Shown piece by piece: positions 42,810 through 50,874 of a stretch of 64,000 nucleotides of DNA. The notes under the pieces were generated by a model, which was not told the DNA's origin, ran no database searches, and saw only the letters and a list, made by a program, of their open reading frames with translations. Positions within the stretch are counted from its first letter, which is position 1. Every line of letters starts with the position of its first letter. The position numbers and the translations under genes were made by a program. The DNA comes from Pseudomonadota bacterium (GTDB lineage Bacteria; Myxococcota_A; Polyangia; Polyangiales; Polyangiaceae), in the NCBI GenBank assembly GCA_023398955.1, contig JAEWRL010000177.1:62001-126000 (forward strand), written 5' to 3'.

Positions 42810-43861
42810 AGGCCAGACTCGCCCTCCTCCCTGGCGACGGCATAGGTCCGGAGGTCGTGCATCAGGCGCGCCTTGCACTGGTCGCAGTGGCGCGACGCTT
42901 CTCGCACGAGTTCGAAGTGGAGGAGCATCCCATCGGAGGCGCCGCGTTGGACGCTGGCGGTAAACCCCTTCCATCCCGGACGATGCGGGCCTGCCGGGCG
43001 GCAGACGCTATCCTGCTTGGGGCCGTCGGTGGCCCTCAGTGGGCTCAATCGGTTCGAGGTGAGCAGCCGGAGGATGGCCTATTCGGGCTTCGTGTTGGTC
43101 TGGGACTGTTTGCGAATCTGCGTCCCGTCAGCGCCAATCCCCACATAATGGATGCGTGCCCCCTGAAGCGCGAACGCGTGGAGGGTGCAGATATCCTCGT
43201 CGTTCGAGAGCTCCTCGGAGGGCTTTATGCGGGCCAGAAGAGACTCGAAACGACGCCGGAGGGCCTTCTCGCCACGGACTCCTCGAGCTACCTGGAATGC
43301 GAGATCGACCGAGTTGCGCGAATCGCGTTCCGTGAGGCGACCAAGCGACGGGGTCGCGTTACTTCGGTCGACAAGGCCAACGCGCTGGAGACGTCGAGGT
43401 TGTGGCGGCGTGTGGTGACGCGAGTCGGGGAGGAGCACACAGACGTGGTGCTCGAGCATCAGCTCGTTGACTCTTGCGCGCTGAGGCTCGTGAGCGAGCC
43501 CCGAAGCTTCGACGTGATTCTCACCGAGAACATGTTTGGGGACATACTCTCTGACGAGGCGGCAGTGATCGTCGGCAGCCTTGGTATGCTCCCGAGTGCA
43601 TCGATCGGGGAATCGTCACGCGGTTTGTATGAGCCGGTACACGGCTCCGCTCCAGAGCTTGCAGGGCGCGGTGTAGCAAACCCCATCGGGACCATCTTGA
43701 GCGCAGCCCTGCTGCTACGTCACAGTCTCGGGTTGCATGCGGAGGCTGCTGCGCTGGAGCAGGCCGTCGAGGGCTGCCTACGGGACGGCGTGAAGACCCG
43801 GGACCTTGGCGGCAGCCAATCGACCCAGACAGTTGGTGCGGCAATCATCGCGCGCCTGTAG
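42806..43861 (+). CDS. leuB: 3-isopropylmalate dehydrogenase
   Basis: A 351-residue NAD-dependent decarboxylating dehydrogenase with a TTG start overlapping cimA. Landmarks: LLPGDGIGPEVV, LGAVGGPQW, FANLRPV, ELLGGLYAG, VTSVDKANALETSRLW, LTENMFGDILSDEAAVIVGS, LGMLPSASIG and the NAD-binding EPVHGSAPELAGRGVANPIG. It can also act on 3-methylmalate downstream of CimA. leuC and leuD, needed between LeuA and LeuB, are absent from this window. Confidence 0.95.
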   Translation: MKARLALLPGDGIGPEVVHQARLALVAVARRFSHEFEVEEHPIGGAALDAGGKPLPSRTMRACRAADAILLGAVGGPQWAQSVRGEQPEDGLFGLRVGLGLFANLRPVSANPHIMDACPLKRERVEGADILVVRELLGGLYAGQKRLETTPEGLLATDSSSYLECEIDRVARIAFREATKRRGRVTSVDKANALETSRLWRRVVTRVGEEHTDVVLEHQLVDSCALRLVSEPRSFDVILTENMFGDILSDEAAVIVGSLGMLPSASIGESSRGLYEPVHGSAPELAGRGVANPIGTILSAALLLRHSLGLHAEAAALEQAVEGCLRDGVKTRDLGGSQSTQTVGAAIIARL

Positions 43862-43893
43862 GCGCCCGTGGTCCGGTGCTGTGAGAGGTGTCG

Positions 43894-43921
43894 CACCGCG
43901 GCCCCCTCCCGAGCCGCGGTG
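43894..43921. terminator. Candidate bidirectional terminator between leuB and ilvC
   Basis: caccgcggc (43894-43902) pairs with gccgcggtg (43913-43921) as a 9-bp GC-rich stem with a 10-nt loop, between the convergent stops of leuB and ilvC. The trailing ggttt is a weak T-run, so it may need Rho or may only protect transcript ends. Confidence 0.5.
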
Positions 43922-43937
43922 GGTTTGCCAAACGCCT

Positions 43938-45038
43938 CTAGTTCTCGCCGCGCCCGGACACCCCCTTGGTGTCCGCCGTGATGGCGCGTGCTGCCTCCTT
44001 GGGACGCAGCGCGCGCGTCGCTTTGCCTGCGCGCCATAGCTCGCTGTTGCCGAGCTCGTTCAGCTCTTTCTGGAGCTCCGCCTGGTAGTTGGGTCCCCCC
44101 GTCGACTGCAGTACACGCGTCGTTTCCTCGCCAGAGGACACGCGCCGGTATAGCTCCTTGAAAACGGGGAGCGTTGCCTCGGCGAACTTCGGGCGCCAAT
44201 CAAGGGCGCCTCGCTGGGCTGTCGCCGAGCAGTTCGCGTACATCCAGTCCATGCCGTTCTCTCCAACGAGCCGAATCAGGCTCTCCGTCAGCTCCTCGAC
44301 GGTCTCGTTGAATGCTTCGCTCGGAGAGTGGCCGTTCTCCCGAAGGACCTGGTACTGAGCGTCCATCATCCCTGCGAGCGCCCCCATCAAGACTCCGCGC
44401 TCACCCGTGAGGTCGCTGTAGACTTCGTTCTTGAACGTCGTCGGAAAGAGATACCCAGAACCCACGGCGATTCCCAAGGCGATGGCTCGTTCCCGGGCTC
44501 GGCCAGTGTGATCCTGCTCCACGGCGAAGCTGGAGTTGATCCCGGCCCCCGACAGGAAGTTACGGCGCACGCTCGTGCCCGAGCCTTTCGGCGCGACGAG
44601 GATCACGTCGACCGTGGCGGGCGGAACGACGCCCGTTTGGTCGGCATACACGATGGAGAACCCATGGGAGAAGTACAGGGCATCCCCAGGGTTCAGGCAC
44701 GCCTTGACCTGAGGCCAAATCGCCTTCTGAGCCGCGTCGGAGACCAGCATCTGGATGATGGTGCCCTTCTTCGCGGCTTCTTCGATGTCGAACAGAGTCT
44801 TACCCGGTTCCCAACCGTCGGCCACTGCGCGGTCCCAATCCCGCTGAAACTTCTTTGATTGCCCGACAATGACGTTGAAGCCGTTGTCACGCATATTGAG
44901 GGCCTGTGCAGGCCCCTGGACCCCGTAGCCGATGACGGCAATGGTTTCACTCTTCAGTACCTCGAGCGCCTTCGTCACGGGAAACTCTTCCCGGGTGATG
45001 ACCTCTTCCTTCACGCCGCCGAAATCGATGATCGCCAT
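43938..45038 (-). CDS. ilvC: Ketol-acid reductoisomerase
   Basis: A 366-residue NADPH enzyme acting right after IlvBN. TGAGGAG lies 12 nt before the ATG. The Rossmann motif is IAVIGYGVQGPAQALNMRDN, followed by NVIVGQSKKFQRDWDRA, LYFSHGFSIVYADQTG, VILVAPKGSGTSVRRNFLSG and the knotted helical domain FPTTFKNEVYSDLTGERGVL with the Asp/Glu Mg ligands, then GMDWMYANCSATAQRGALDW. It converges on leuB; it is not in the attenuated operon, so it needs separate control. Confidence 0.94.
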   Translation of the reverse strand: MAIIDFGGVKEEVITREEFPVTKALEVLKSETIAVIGYGVQGPAQALNMRDNGFNVIVGQSKKFQRDWDRAVADGWEPGKTLFDIEEAAKKGTIIQMLVSDAAQKAIWPQVKACLNPGDALYFSHGFSIVYADQTGVVPPATVDVILVAPKGSGTSVRRNFLSGAGINSSFAVEQDHTGRARERAIALGIAVGSGYLFPTTFKNEVYSDLTGERGVLMGALAGMMDAQYQVLRENGHSPSEAFNETVEELTESLIRLVGENGMDWMYANCSATAQRGALDWRPKFAEATLPVFKELYRRVSSGEETTRVLQSTGGPNYQAELQKELNELGNSELWRAGKATRALRPKEAARAITADTKGVSGRGEN

Positions 45039-45333
45039 CTCGCAGTAATCTCCTCAGCTTCCGAGTTCACGTACCCTGCCGAAGCGACGGCTGCCGATGC
45101 GCTCGAGAACGCGCGTCTGGTGCGCGGTCGTCGGCAAACAACCGGTGCGGGCTGTTGCCTGATCCGACCCATCGGTAGGCGGTCCCGCCGCAGGGGCGCG
45201 AATTATCGACCTCGGAAGGGTGCTGAGCAAGCCGTTATGTGCCGGCCGATCCCTGCGTGATCCCAGCCGGACGACCTTCTGGCCCGGAAAGCGACAGAAC
45301 GGCCCGTGAACAATGCGTCACACGGGCGACCGG
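45039..45333. other. ilvC upstream region with one hairpin
   Basis: 295 bp upstream of ilvC. gcccgtg (45302-45308) and cacgggc (45321-45327) form a perfect 7-bp hairpin with a 12-nt loop right after the stop of the small ORF at 45334-45492. I looked on the minus strand for a Val/Leu/Ile-rich leader and a T-tailed terminator like those of ilvB and saw neither. Confidence 0.45.
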
Positions 45334-45492
45334 TCAGGTTGGCGCATTTGCTCCCGACGGCGTGTCCCCTTGAATCAGCGCCTGGTTGCGCTCGAGCTCG
45401 CGGGCGGAGAGACTGCTGCTAAGATTCCAGCGCAGGGCGGTTACCCGGTCGAGTAAGCGTCGCCTGGCTCGGATATCCGTGTCAGCACACAC
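45334..45492 (-). CDS. Possible small protein upstream of ilvC
   Basis: A 52-codon frame with GTG start on the ilvC strand. It has protein-like, amphipathic helical composition: IRARRRLLDRVTALRWNL, then SARELERNQALIQGDTP, and a short tail. There is no clear ribosome binding site and no recognised family. It is followed by a 7-bp hairpin. It might be a real small gene or the leftover of a larger one. Confidence 0.3.
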   Translation of the reverse strand: MCADTDIRARRRLLDRVTALRWNLSSSLSARELERNQALIQGDTPSGANAPT

Positions 45493-45527
45493 GTAGGGGG
45501 GTCACCTCCAAGCAACCACCCATCTGA

Positions 45528-46562
45528 ATGGCAAGCGCAAAGTCGTTGGCAGGCCGTGATCTCTCTCCCCTCCCACTCATTCCGACGGAGGATGCTCACC
45601 TGTTGGATGAGGACACGGTTCACCGCCGCATCGACGTTCAGGCCTTGTTCGATGCGGCGGGGAGCAGAACTGCTGCCTCATTGGCGCCCATCGACTCTGC
45701 GGAGCAGCGGACGCCGAGTTCCACGCCGGCAGGTTCGGGCCAAGGCGTCGAGCGAAACGAGTCCATGGGTCCGGACTCGCGTTGGTTGCTCTGGTTGATT
45801 GGCGGCGCTATCGCCATCGCAGCGTCGGCATTTGCTGCGGGGTTCGCCGCCGCGGCGACATGGAGCCGAGCGAGGCCAGCTTGCACTTCGCACTCGGCGT
45901 CCGCGCCAGAGGCGCCACGGCACCACGGTGCATTGGCCGGATCCGCCAGCGCCGAGGAACTGGAGCCGTCAACAGCCAACGCTTTCGCTCCAGGGCAGGC
46001 GGAGGTCGAGGGCAGCGTCGACCAGGCGCTGCGTGTCTTCTTGGCGGCTCAGCGGGAGGAAGCCCGAGCCCTGGCCGAGCAGGTCGAGGCCCTGAGCGGG
46101 CAACCGCCGAACAAACTGGCCGAACAGGCTGCGGCTCTTCGAAGCATCGTCGGGCGCGTGACGGGCAGCGCGCCGGCGATGGAAGCGCTGGCGCGCCTCC
46201 GAACGCCGCTCGCGCTGGACCTCCTTTACGCAGTTCGTGGTGCGAGCGTGCGAGACGCACCGCCCGCACGGATGGCTGAGGCGCTGCTCGAGTCGAAGGA
46301 GGTGCGCGGTGCGGCCAGTCCAGCACTGAGGCTCTTGCTGACGGTGGACCGGGACAGGCCTCCGTGCGAAATGGTTCTCCGGTTGCTTCCGGAGGTCGCT
46401 GAGCAGGCGGACGAGCGGATCGTGCCTGTGTTAGCGCGGTTGAGCCAGATGCGAGCCTGTGGCCGCGATGGGCGCAGGTTCTGCTACCAGTGTCTCCGCA
46501 CGGCGCCAGCAACTCGCCGTGCGATGCTGAAGGCAGCCCGTCGCGAGCACCCGCTTCGATGA
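45528..46562 (+). CDS. Single-pass membrane protein, unknown function
   Basis: A 344-residue protein. The N-terminal 80 residues are cytoplasmic and begin with a short conserved-looking segment (DLSPLPLIPTEDAHLLDEDT, RRIDVQALFDAAGS). A membrane helix lies at about 86-110 (LLWLIGGAIAIAASAFAAGF), then an Ala/Pro-rich linker, a helical region (about 165-205) and a compact C-terminal helical domain with two Cys pairs, MRACGRDGRRFCYQCLRTAP. The C-terminal part resembles HEAT-like scaffolds. No ribosome binding site is obvious. It is followed by a strong hairpin. No family recognised. Confidence 0.62.
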   Translation: MASAKSLAGRDLSPLPLIPTEDAHLLDEDTVHRRIDVQALFDAAGSRTAASLAPIDSAEQRTPSSTPAGSGQGVERNESMGPDSRWLLWLIGGAIAIAASAFAAGFAAAATWSRARPACTSHSASAPEAPRHHGALAGSASAEELEPSTANAFAPGQAEVEGSVDQALRVFLAAQREEARALAEQVEALSGQPPNKLAEQAAALRSIVGRVTGSAPAMEALARLRTPLALDLLYAVRGASVRDAPPARMAEALLESKEVRGAASPALRLLLTVDRDRPPCEMVLRLLPEVAEQADERIVPVLARLSQMRACGRDGRRFCYQCLRTAPATRRAMLKAARREHPLR

Positions 46563-46581
46563 AGCTCCGCTTCAAGACGCT

Positions 46582-46620
46582 CCGGGGTGGACCGGTTCCC
46601 TCGTGACCAGTCCACCCCGG
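46582..46620 (+). terminator. Candidate terminator after the membrane protein gene
   Basis: ccggggtggac (46582-46592) pairs with gtccaccccgg (46610-46620): a perfect 11-bp stem with a 17-nt loop, 19 bp after the stop codon and followed by cttt. The short T-run makes it a modest intrinsic terminator. Confidence 0.6.
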
Positions 46621-47154
46621 CTTTCCCCTAGGGCGATGGGGCTCCGGCAGCGTCCCGCAGCATGCCTGATGGCAAGCTGCCCTTTCGAACGGCGAGAGAG
46701 GCCGGCTCGCGCGAGGTGGGCGGGACCATCGCGGAGGTCTTACGAGCTATCTGGCAGTTCGACGTACCGGGTTGGACGGGGGTCCATTCGGGCGAACACA
46801 CTTGTCGGATCCTCGGTTGGGGCAGCCCAAGCGACTCCGTCGAGCGCGCCGTGCGGGCGAGAGGCCGACGCGCTTCGGCATTGCGCGGTGCGCTCAGCGT
46901 GCGCCGGGAGCGCCCGCCGCCGCGCCGCACGGCATGCCGTTCGAAGGGACCTTGAGTAGCCATTGTGTTCGACCGCTGTGTGCCTTGTGCAATTGACGGG
47001 CCACCCAGGGCTCGTCTCGTGACAGGAGCATTTCCTCGGGATTTCTGGCTGTCAACCTGCCAACGCAGGCTCCTGGCTGTGCCACTCGCGGCCAACTTAG
47101 CGGCTCAGTGTGCCAACTGCTCACGGCAGCACCCTTCCAACATCGATCCGTATA
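46621..47154. other. Intergenic region, no gene recognised
   Basis: 534 bp upstream of the SahR operator. Overlapping frames occur on both strands (46662-46955 plus, 46628-47095 minus) without domains or ribosome binding sites; the N-terminal half of the plus frame reads somewhat like protein (REVGGTIAEVLRAIWQFDVP), so a degraded gene is possible. The region becomes AT-richer after 47140, as expected for a promoter. Confidence 0.4.
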
Positions 47155-47172
47155 AATGGTCGGGCGACCATT
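47155..47172 (+). promoter_or_regulatory. Perfect palindrome, candidate SahR operator
   Basis: aatggtcg, gg, cgaccatt: an 8-bp perfect inverted repeat, 50 bp before the start of the ArsR-type regulator. A second imperfect inverted repeat, tttgcac-ca-gtgcgaa at 47186-47201, lies between it and the start codon. ArsR-family proteins bind such dyads as dimers, so one or both may mediate autoregulation and ahcY control. Binding is inferred. Confidence 0.55.
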
Positions 47173-47185
47173 CTATTCGAGAACA

Positions 47186-47201
47186 TTTGCACCAGTGCGA
47201 A
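47186..47201 (+). promoter_or_regulatory. Imperfect inverted repeat in the sahR-ahcY promoter region
   Basis: tttgcac (47186-47192) and gtgcgaa (47195-47201) are inverted repeats with one mismatch and a 2-bp centre, the same geometry as the perfect palindrome 14 bp upstream. It could be a second operator half or an independent site. Confidence 0.35.
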
Positions 47202-47221
47202 TATGAGAAAAGATGGGCTGA

Positions 47222-48235
47222 GTGGCGCCGGTCAACGCAAACAAGCATGCCCGGTGGCAGCTCTACCGGCTGCTCGCCGAGCCAATGCGTCTGCGTGTAT
47301 TGGCGCTCGCGTCTGCCCAAGAGCTGAGCGTGGGAGAGATCTCCGAGGCTCTGGAGCAGTCGCAATCCAATGTCTCCCGATACATCGCGCCTTTGCGCGA
47401 TGCTGGACTCGTGGCGACGCGCCGCCATGGGAAGCACGTGCTCATCCAGGCGGTCATCAGCGCCCGACGCGATCCCGTCGTCGCGGACGCTTTGGCGGCG
47501 GCTCAGCGCCTCTGCGCAGAGGATGGCAGTCTCTCCCGGGTCGATAGGATCATCGCTGCCCGTGATGACAATGGCCGGGCGTTCTTCGAACGTGTCGATG
47601 ACGGACAGAGGCCGCCCCAGCTGGCCGCCGAGCTTCCAAGTTATGCATTGGCGATGGGTTGGCTGCTGGAACGCCGCGGCTTGGCTGTCGATGCCGGCAC
47701 GGGCGACGGCGCTCTCCTGGACCTACTGGCGCCACTCTTCGAGTCGGTGATTGCCGTCGATCGGAGCGAAGCGCAGCTGGCGCGGGCACGCCAGCGAGTA
47801 CAGAGCCGAGGATACGACAACGTGAGGCTGGTCCACTCGGGTGCCGAGGGCGAGGTGCTAAGGACGGAGGTGGGCACAGGAGCCGATCTAGTCATGGCTT
47901 CGCGGCTCCTCCATCATGCCCCATTGCCGCGCGAGACGGTGCGGAGCCTCGCGGGCCTCGTCGCACCAGGTGGGGCGCTGCTCATCTTGGACTACGCGCG
48001 GCACGACGACGAGGCGTTCGGTGAACACCAAGCGGACGTGTGGCTCGGTTTCGAACCGGACGAACTGCGGGAGTTCGCTGTCGATGCAGGACTCGCCGCG
48101 ACGCGGGTCGAACCTGTTCCCCAGTGGCTTTGTAAGAGCCCCTTGGATGGCCACCTGCCATGGGTGGTGCTCGTCGCACGGCGCCCAGGCAGGGAAGAAC
48201 CCGTAACTGCCCGAATCAGACAGGAAAAGACATGA
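47222..48235 (+). CDS. ArsR-family regulator fused to a SAM-methyltransferase domain (SahR-like)
   Basis: A 337-residue protein with a GTG start. Residues about 8-85 are a winged helix of the ArsR type (LYRLLAEPMRLRVLALASAQ, ELSVGEISEALEQSQSNVSR). Residues about 140-290 are a Rossmann methyltransferase domain with GLAVDAGTGDGALLDLLAPL (SAM motif I), a conserved acidic strand-2 end VIAVDRSEAQL and LLILDYARHDDEAFGEHQAD. The gene overlaps ahcY by 4 nt. ArsR-methyltransferase fusions next to methionine-cycle genes include SahR, which senses S-adenosylhomocysteine; that is the probable role. No Cys metal site typical of metal-sensing ArsR is visible. Confidence 0.85.
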   Translation: MAPVNANKHARWQLYRLLAEPMRLRVLALASAQELSVGEISEALEQSQSNVSRYIAPLRDAGLVATRRHGKHVLIQAVISARRDPVVADALAAAQRLCAEDGSLSRVDRIIAARDDNGRAFFERVDDGQRPPQLAAELPSYALAMGWLLERRGLAVDAGTGDGALLDLLAPLFESVIAVDRSEAQLARARQRVQSRGYDNVRLVHSGAEGEVLRTEVGTGADLVMASRLLHHAPLPRETVRSLAGLVAPGGALLILDYARHDDEAFGEHQADVWLGFEPDELREFAVDAGLAATRVEPVPQWLCKSPLDGHLPWVVLVARRPGREEPVTARIRQEKT

Positions 48236-49656
48236 TACAACCAATCGAGAAGACGGACCAAGACCATTGCGTGAAGGATATGGGTCTCGCGGCGTGGGGG
48301 CGTAATGAGATCCTCATCGCCGAAAAGGAGATGCCAGGTCTCATGGCGACGCGCGAGAAGTACGGTCCAGAGCAGCCGCTGGCGGGCGTTAGGGTGTCTG
48401 GTTCGCTCCACATGACCATACAGACAGCGGTTTTGATCGAGACGCTGCAAGCTCTTGGGGCCGACGTGCGTTGGGCTTCTTGCAATATCTTCTCCACTCA
48501 AGACCATGCAGCCGCGGCCATTGCAGCAACCGGCACGCCCGTCTTTGCCTTCAAGGGCGAGCAGCTCGCCGAGTATTGGGAGTTCACGTATCGAGCTCTG
48601 ACGTGGCCTGACGGCCGTGGCCCACAACTCATCGTGGACGATGGCGGGGACGCAACCCTACTGATTCACCGCGGCTATCTCGCAGAGAAGAACCCTGCGA
48701 TGCTGGAAGAGCCGACGGACAACGAGGAGGTTCGCTTGCTCAACGCGCTGCTCAAGCGGGTCCAGCAAGAGGACTCGCAGCACTGGCGCCGGGTAGTCGC
48801 CGAGTGCAAGGGCGTCAGTGAGGAGACGACGACGGGAGTGCACCGCCTCTACGAAATGCAGAAGCGCGGAGAACTGCTCTTTCCCGCCATCAACGTCAAT
48901 GACTCGGTGACGAAGAGCAAGTTCGATAACATTTATGGCTGCCGCGAAAGCCTAGTGGACGGAATCAAGCGGGCCACGGACGTAATGATCTCTGGCAAAG
49001 TTGCCGTGGTTTGTGGCTACGGCGATGTTGGTAAGGGATCGGCTGACGCTCTTGCGGCGCACCGCGCGCAGGTCTGTGTTACGGAGATCGATCCAATCTG
49101 TGCGCTCCAGGCTTGTATGGCTGGGTATAAGGTTGTTACTGTGGAGGACGCCCTTGCTTATGCAGATATATATGTAACGACTACTGGGAATCGAGATATT
49201 ATCCGGATCGAGCACATGGCGAAGATGAAGGATCAAGCCATTATCTGCAACATCGGGCATTTTGATAACGAGATCCAGGTTGCGCAGTTGCTCCAGTATC
49301 CCGGCATCCGACGTACTCAGATCAAGCCTCAAGTCGATATGTTCACCTTCCCGGACGGCCACAGCGTATTCCTCCTGGCCGAGGGAAGGCTCGTGAATCT
49401 GGGCTGCGCGACAGGCCATCCCAGCTTTGTCATGAGCAACAGCTTCACCAATCAAACCCTTGCTCAGATTGACTTGTGGCGTAATCAGGGCAGGGCGGTA
49501 GGCGTCTACCGGCTCGACAAGCAGTTGGACGAAGAAGTGGCGCGGTTGCACCTCGCGAAGCTTGGCGCAAAGCTCACCACGTTGACGCCAGATCAGGCCG
49601 ACTACATCGGTGTGCCCGTCGAAGGGCCGTACAAGACCGAACACTACCGCTACTGA
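48232..49656 (+). CDS. ahcY: Adenosylhomocysteinase
   Basis: A 474-residue NAD-dependent enzyme that splits S-adenosylhomocysteine into adenosine and homocysteine. ATG 48232 overlaps the regulator stop (ATGA). Landmarks: GSLHMTIQTAVLIETLQALG, WASCNIFSTQDHAAAAIA, TGVHRLYEMQKRGELLFPAI, NDSVTKSKFDN, the NAD motif VVCGYGDVGKGSADALAAH, ICNIGHFDNEIQV and the C-terminal KTEHYRY. About 49080-49220 uses many A/T-ending codons, unlike its neighbours. Confidence 0.96.
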   Translation: MIQPIEKTDQDHCVKDMGLAAWGRNEILIAEKEMPGLMATREKYGPEQPLAGVRVSGSLHMTIQTAVLIETLQALGADVRWASCNIFSTQDHAAAAIAATGTPVFAFKGEQLAEYWEFTYRALTWPDGRGPQLIVDDGGDATLLIHRGYLAEKNPAMLEEPTDNEEVRLLNALLKRVQQEDSQHWRRVVAECKGVSEETTTGVHRLYEMQKRGELLFPAINVNDSVTKSKFDNIYGCRESLVDGIKRATDVMISGKVAVVCGYGDVGKGSADALAAHRAQVCVTEIDPICALQACMAGYKVVTVEDALAYADIYVTTTGNRDIIRIEHMAKMKDQAIICNIGHFDNEIQVAQLLQYPGIRRTQIKPQVDMFTFPDGHSVFLLAEGRLVNLGCATGHPSFVMSNSFTNQTLAQIDLWRNQGRAVGVYRLDKQLDEEVARLHLAKLGAKLTTLTPDQADYIGVPVEGPYKTEHYRY

Positions 49657-49773
49657 CCATCGCGGTCCGGGGCCGTCCTCGCTTCAAGCGCTTGGCGGCC
49701 CCGAGATGTAGAAGGTCCACTGGCTGGAGAGCTCGTCTTGGCAAAGGGTTCCCTCTAGCGTAGATGTCGGAGC

Positions 49774-50805
49774 ATGCGCCGCGTCTCCATAGCGAAACCC
49801 GGCGGTTACGACCGCCTTCAGATTATCGAGGAGCCAACACCATCGCCAAGAGCGGGCCAGGTGCTCGTGGAGACAGCAGCCGTCGGGGTGAACTACGCTG
49901 ATTGCATCGTCCGCATGGGCCTCTACTCGTCCGGAAAGAAGTACATCGGTTGGCCCATCACTCCCGGTTTCGAGTTCGCGGGGCGTGTGGCCTCCGTTGG
50001 GGAAGGGGTCTCTGACTGGCGTCAAGGTGACGAAGTCCTGGGGTTGACGCTCTTCGGGGGCTACTCCAGTCACGTCGTCGTTCCGAGCCATCAGCTCTTC
50101 CGCAAGCCTGCTGGGTGGAGCATGGTTCGTGCCGCCTGTTTCCCGACGGTTCACCTGACCGCTTGGTATGCGCTCTGCGAGATTGGCAAGCCCCGGCGCG
50201 GGCAGCGCGTTCTGATCCACAGCGCGGCTGGAGGGGTGGGGACTGCGGCGCTCGGGATCTGCAGGCACCTCGAGATGGAAGCAGTGGGGGTCGTTGGGTC
50301 CGCGCACAAGGTTGAAGTAGCCCGCGCCGCGGGCGCCGCAGCTGTCATCGACAAGAGCACGGAGGCACTCTGGGAGGCGGCGCGCACACATGCTCCGCGG
50401 GGCTACGACATCGTGCTCGAATCGAGCGGTGTCGAGACGATACGTGGGAGCTATCGCGCACTGCGTCCCACTGGCAGGCTCGTCGTCTTTGGACTCTCCA
50501 CGATGCTACCGCGGGGGGGGAAGCGAGTTAGCCGCTGGAAGTTGCTGATCCATTTCCTTAGGATGCCCCGCTTCAATCCAGTCTTCATGGTGGACAGCAA
50601 CAAGACGGTTGCCGCCTTCAACCTGTCGTATTTGATCGAAGAGCAGGAGCTTCTCGGCGAAGCGATGGACCAGCTCTTGGGATGGGCGGCCCATGGCAGT
50701 CTCGTCGAGCCGACCATCGCGACCTACGCATTGGAGGATGTCGGCAGGGCCCAGGCCGATCTAGAGAGTGGGAGTACCGTGGGCAAGCTCGTGCTCATTC
50801 CTTGA
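49774..50805 (+). CDS. Zn-independent MDR oxidoreductase (quinone oxidoreductase/VAT-1 type)
   Basis: A 343-residue medium-chain dehydrogenase. Catalytic-domain landmarks: VGVNYADCIVRMGLY, TPGFEFAGRVASVGEGV and GDEVLGLTLFGGYSSHVVV. The Rossmann domain starts VLIHSAAGGVGTAALGICRH, the AAGGVG NADPH motif, then DIVLESSGVETIRGSYRALR and the C-terminal EDVGRAQADLESGSTVGKLV. No Cys ligands for structural zinc are seen. Substrate unknown. Confidence 0.88.
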   Translation: MRRVSIAKPGGYDRLQIIEEPTPSPRAGQVLVETAAVGVNYADCIVRMGLYSSGKKYIGWPITPGFEFAGRVASVGEGVSDWRQGDEVLGLTLFGGYSSHVVVPSHQLFRKPAGWSMVRAACFPTVHLTAWYALCEIGKPRRGQRVLIHSAAGGVGTAALGICRHLEMEAVGVVGSAHKVEVARAAGAAAVIDKSTEALWEAARTHAPRGYDIVLESSGVETIRGSYRALRPTGRLVVFGLSTMLPRGGKRVSRWKLLIHFLRMPRFNPVFMVDSNKTVAAFNLSYLIEEQELLGEAMDQLLGWAAHGSLVEPTIATYALEDVGRAQADLESGSTVGKLVLIP

Positions 50806-50874
50806 TGTCAATGAAAGCCGCCGCAGGCGTCGAGGCCTTGCCGGGACCGCGATGGGCGGACTATTCTCAACGCC

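Noticed and set aside
41235..42974. 579-codon open frame on the minus strand opposite cimA
   Set aside because: It is the mirror of a strongly recognised enzyme gene; in high-GC DNA the antisense frame stays open. No domain is recognisable.
45425..45450. gcagggcggttacccggtc as a T-box antiterminator
   Set aside because: It only loosely resembles the AGGGTGGNACCGCG core, no specifier loop or terminator follows, and the downstream gene is not a tRNA synthetase or amino-acid gene.
46628..47095. 155-codon minus-strand frame in the sahR upstream region
   Set aside because: No domain, ribosome binding site or signal; conflicts with plus-strand frames of equal quality.
46621..47221. SAH riboswitch for ahcY
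   Set aside because: ahcY is translationally coupled to the regulator with no leader of its own; I saw no SAH-riboswitch-like core upstream of the regulator, and an ArsR-type regulator explains control.
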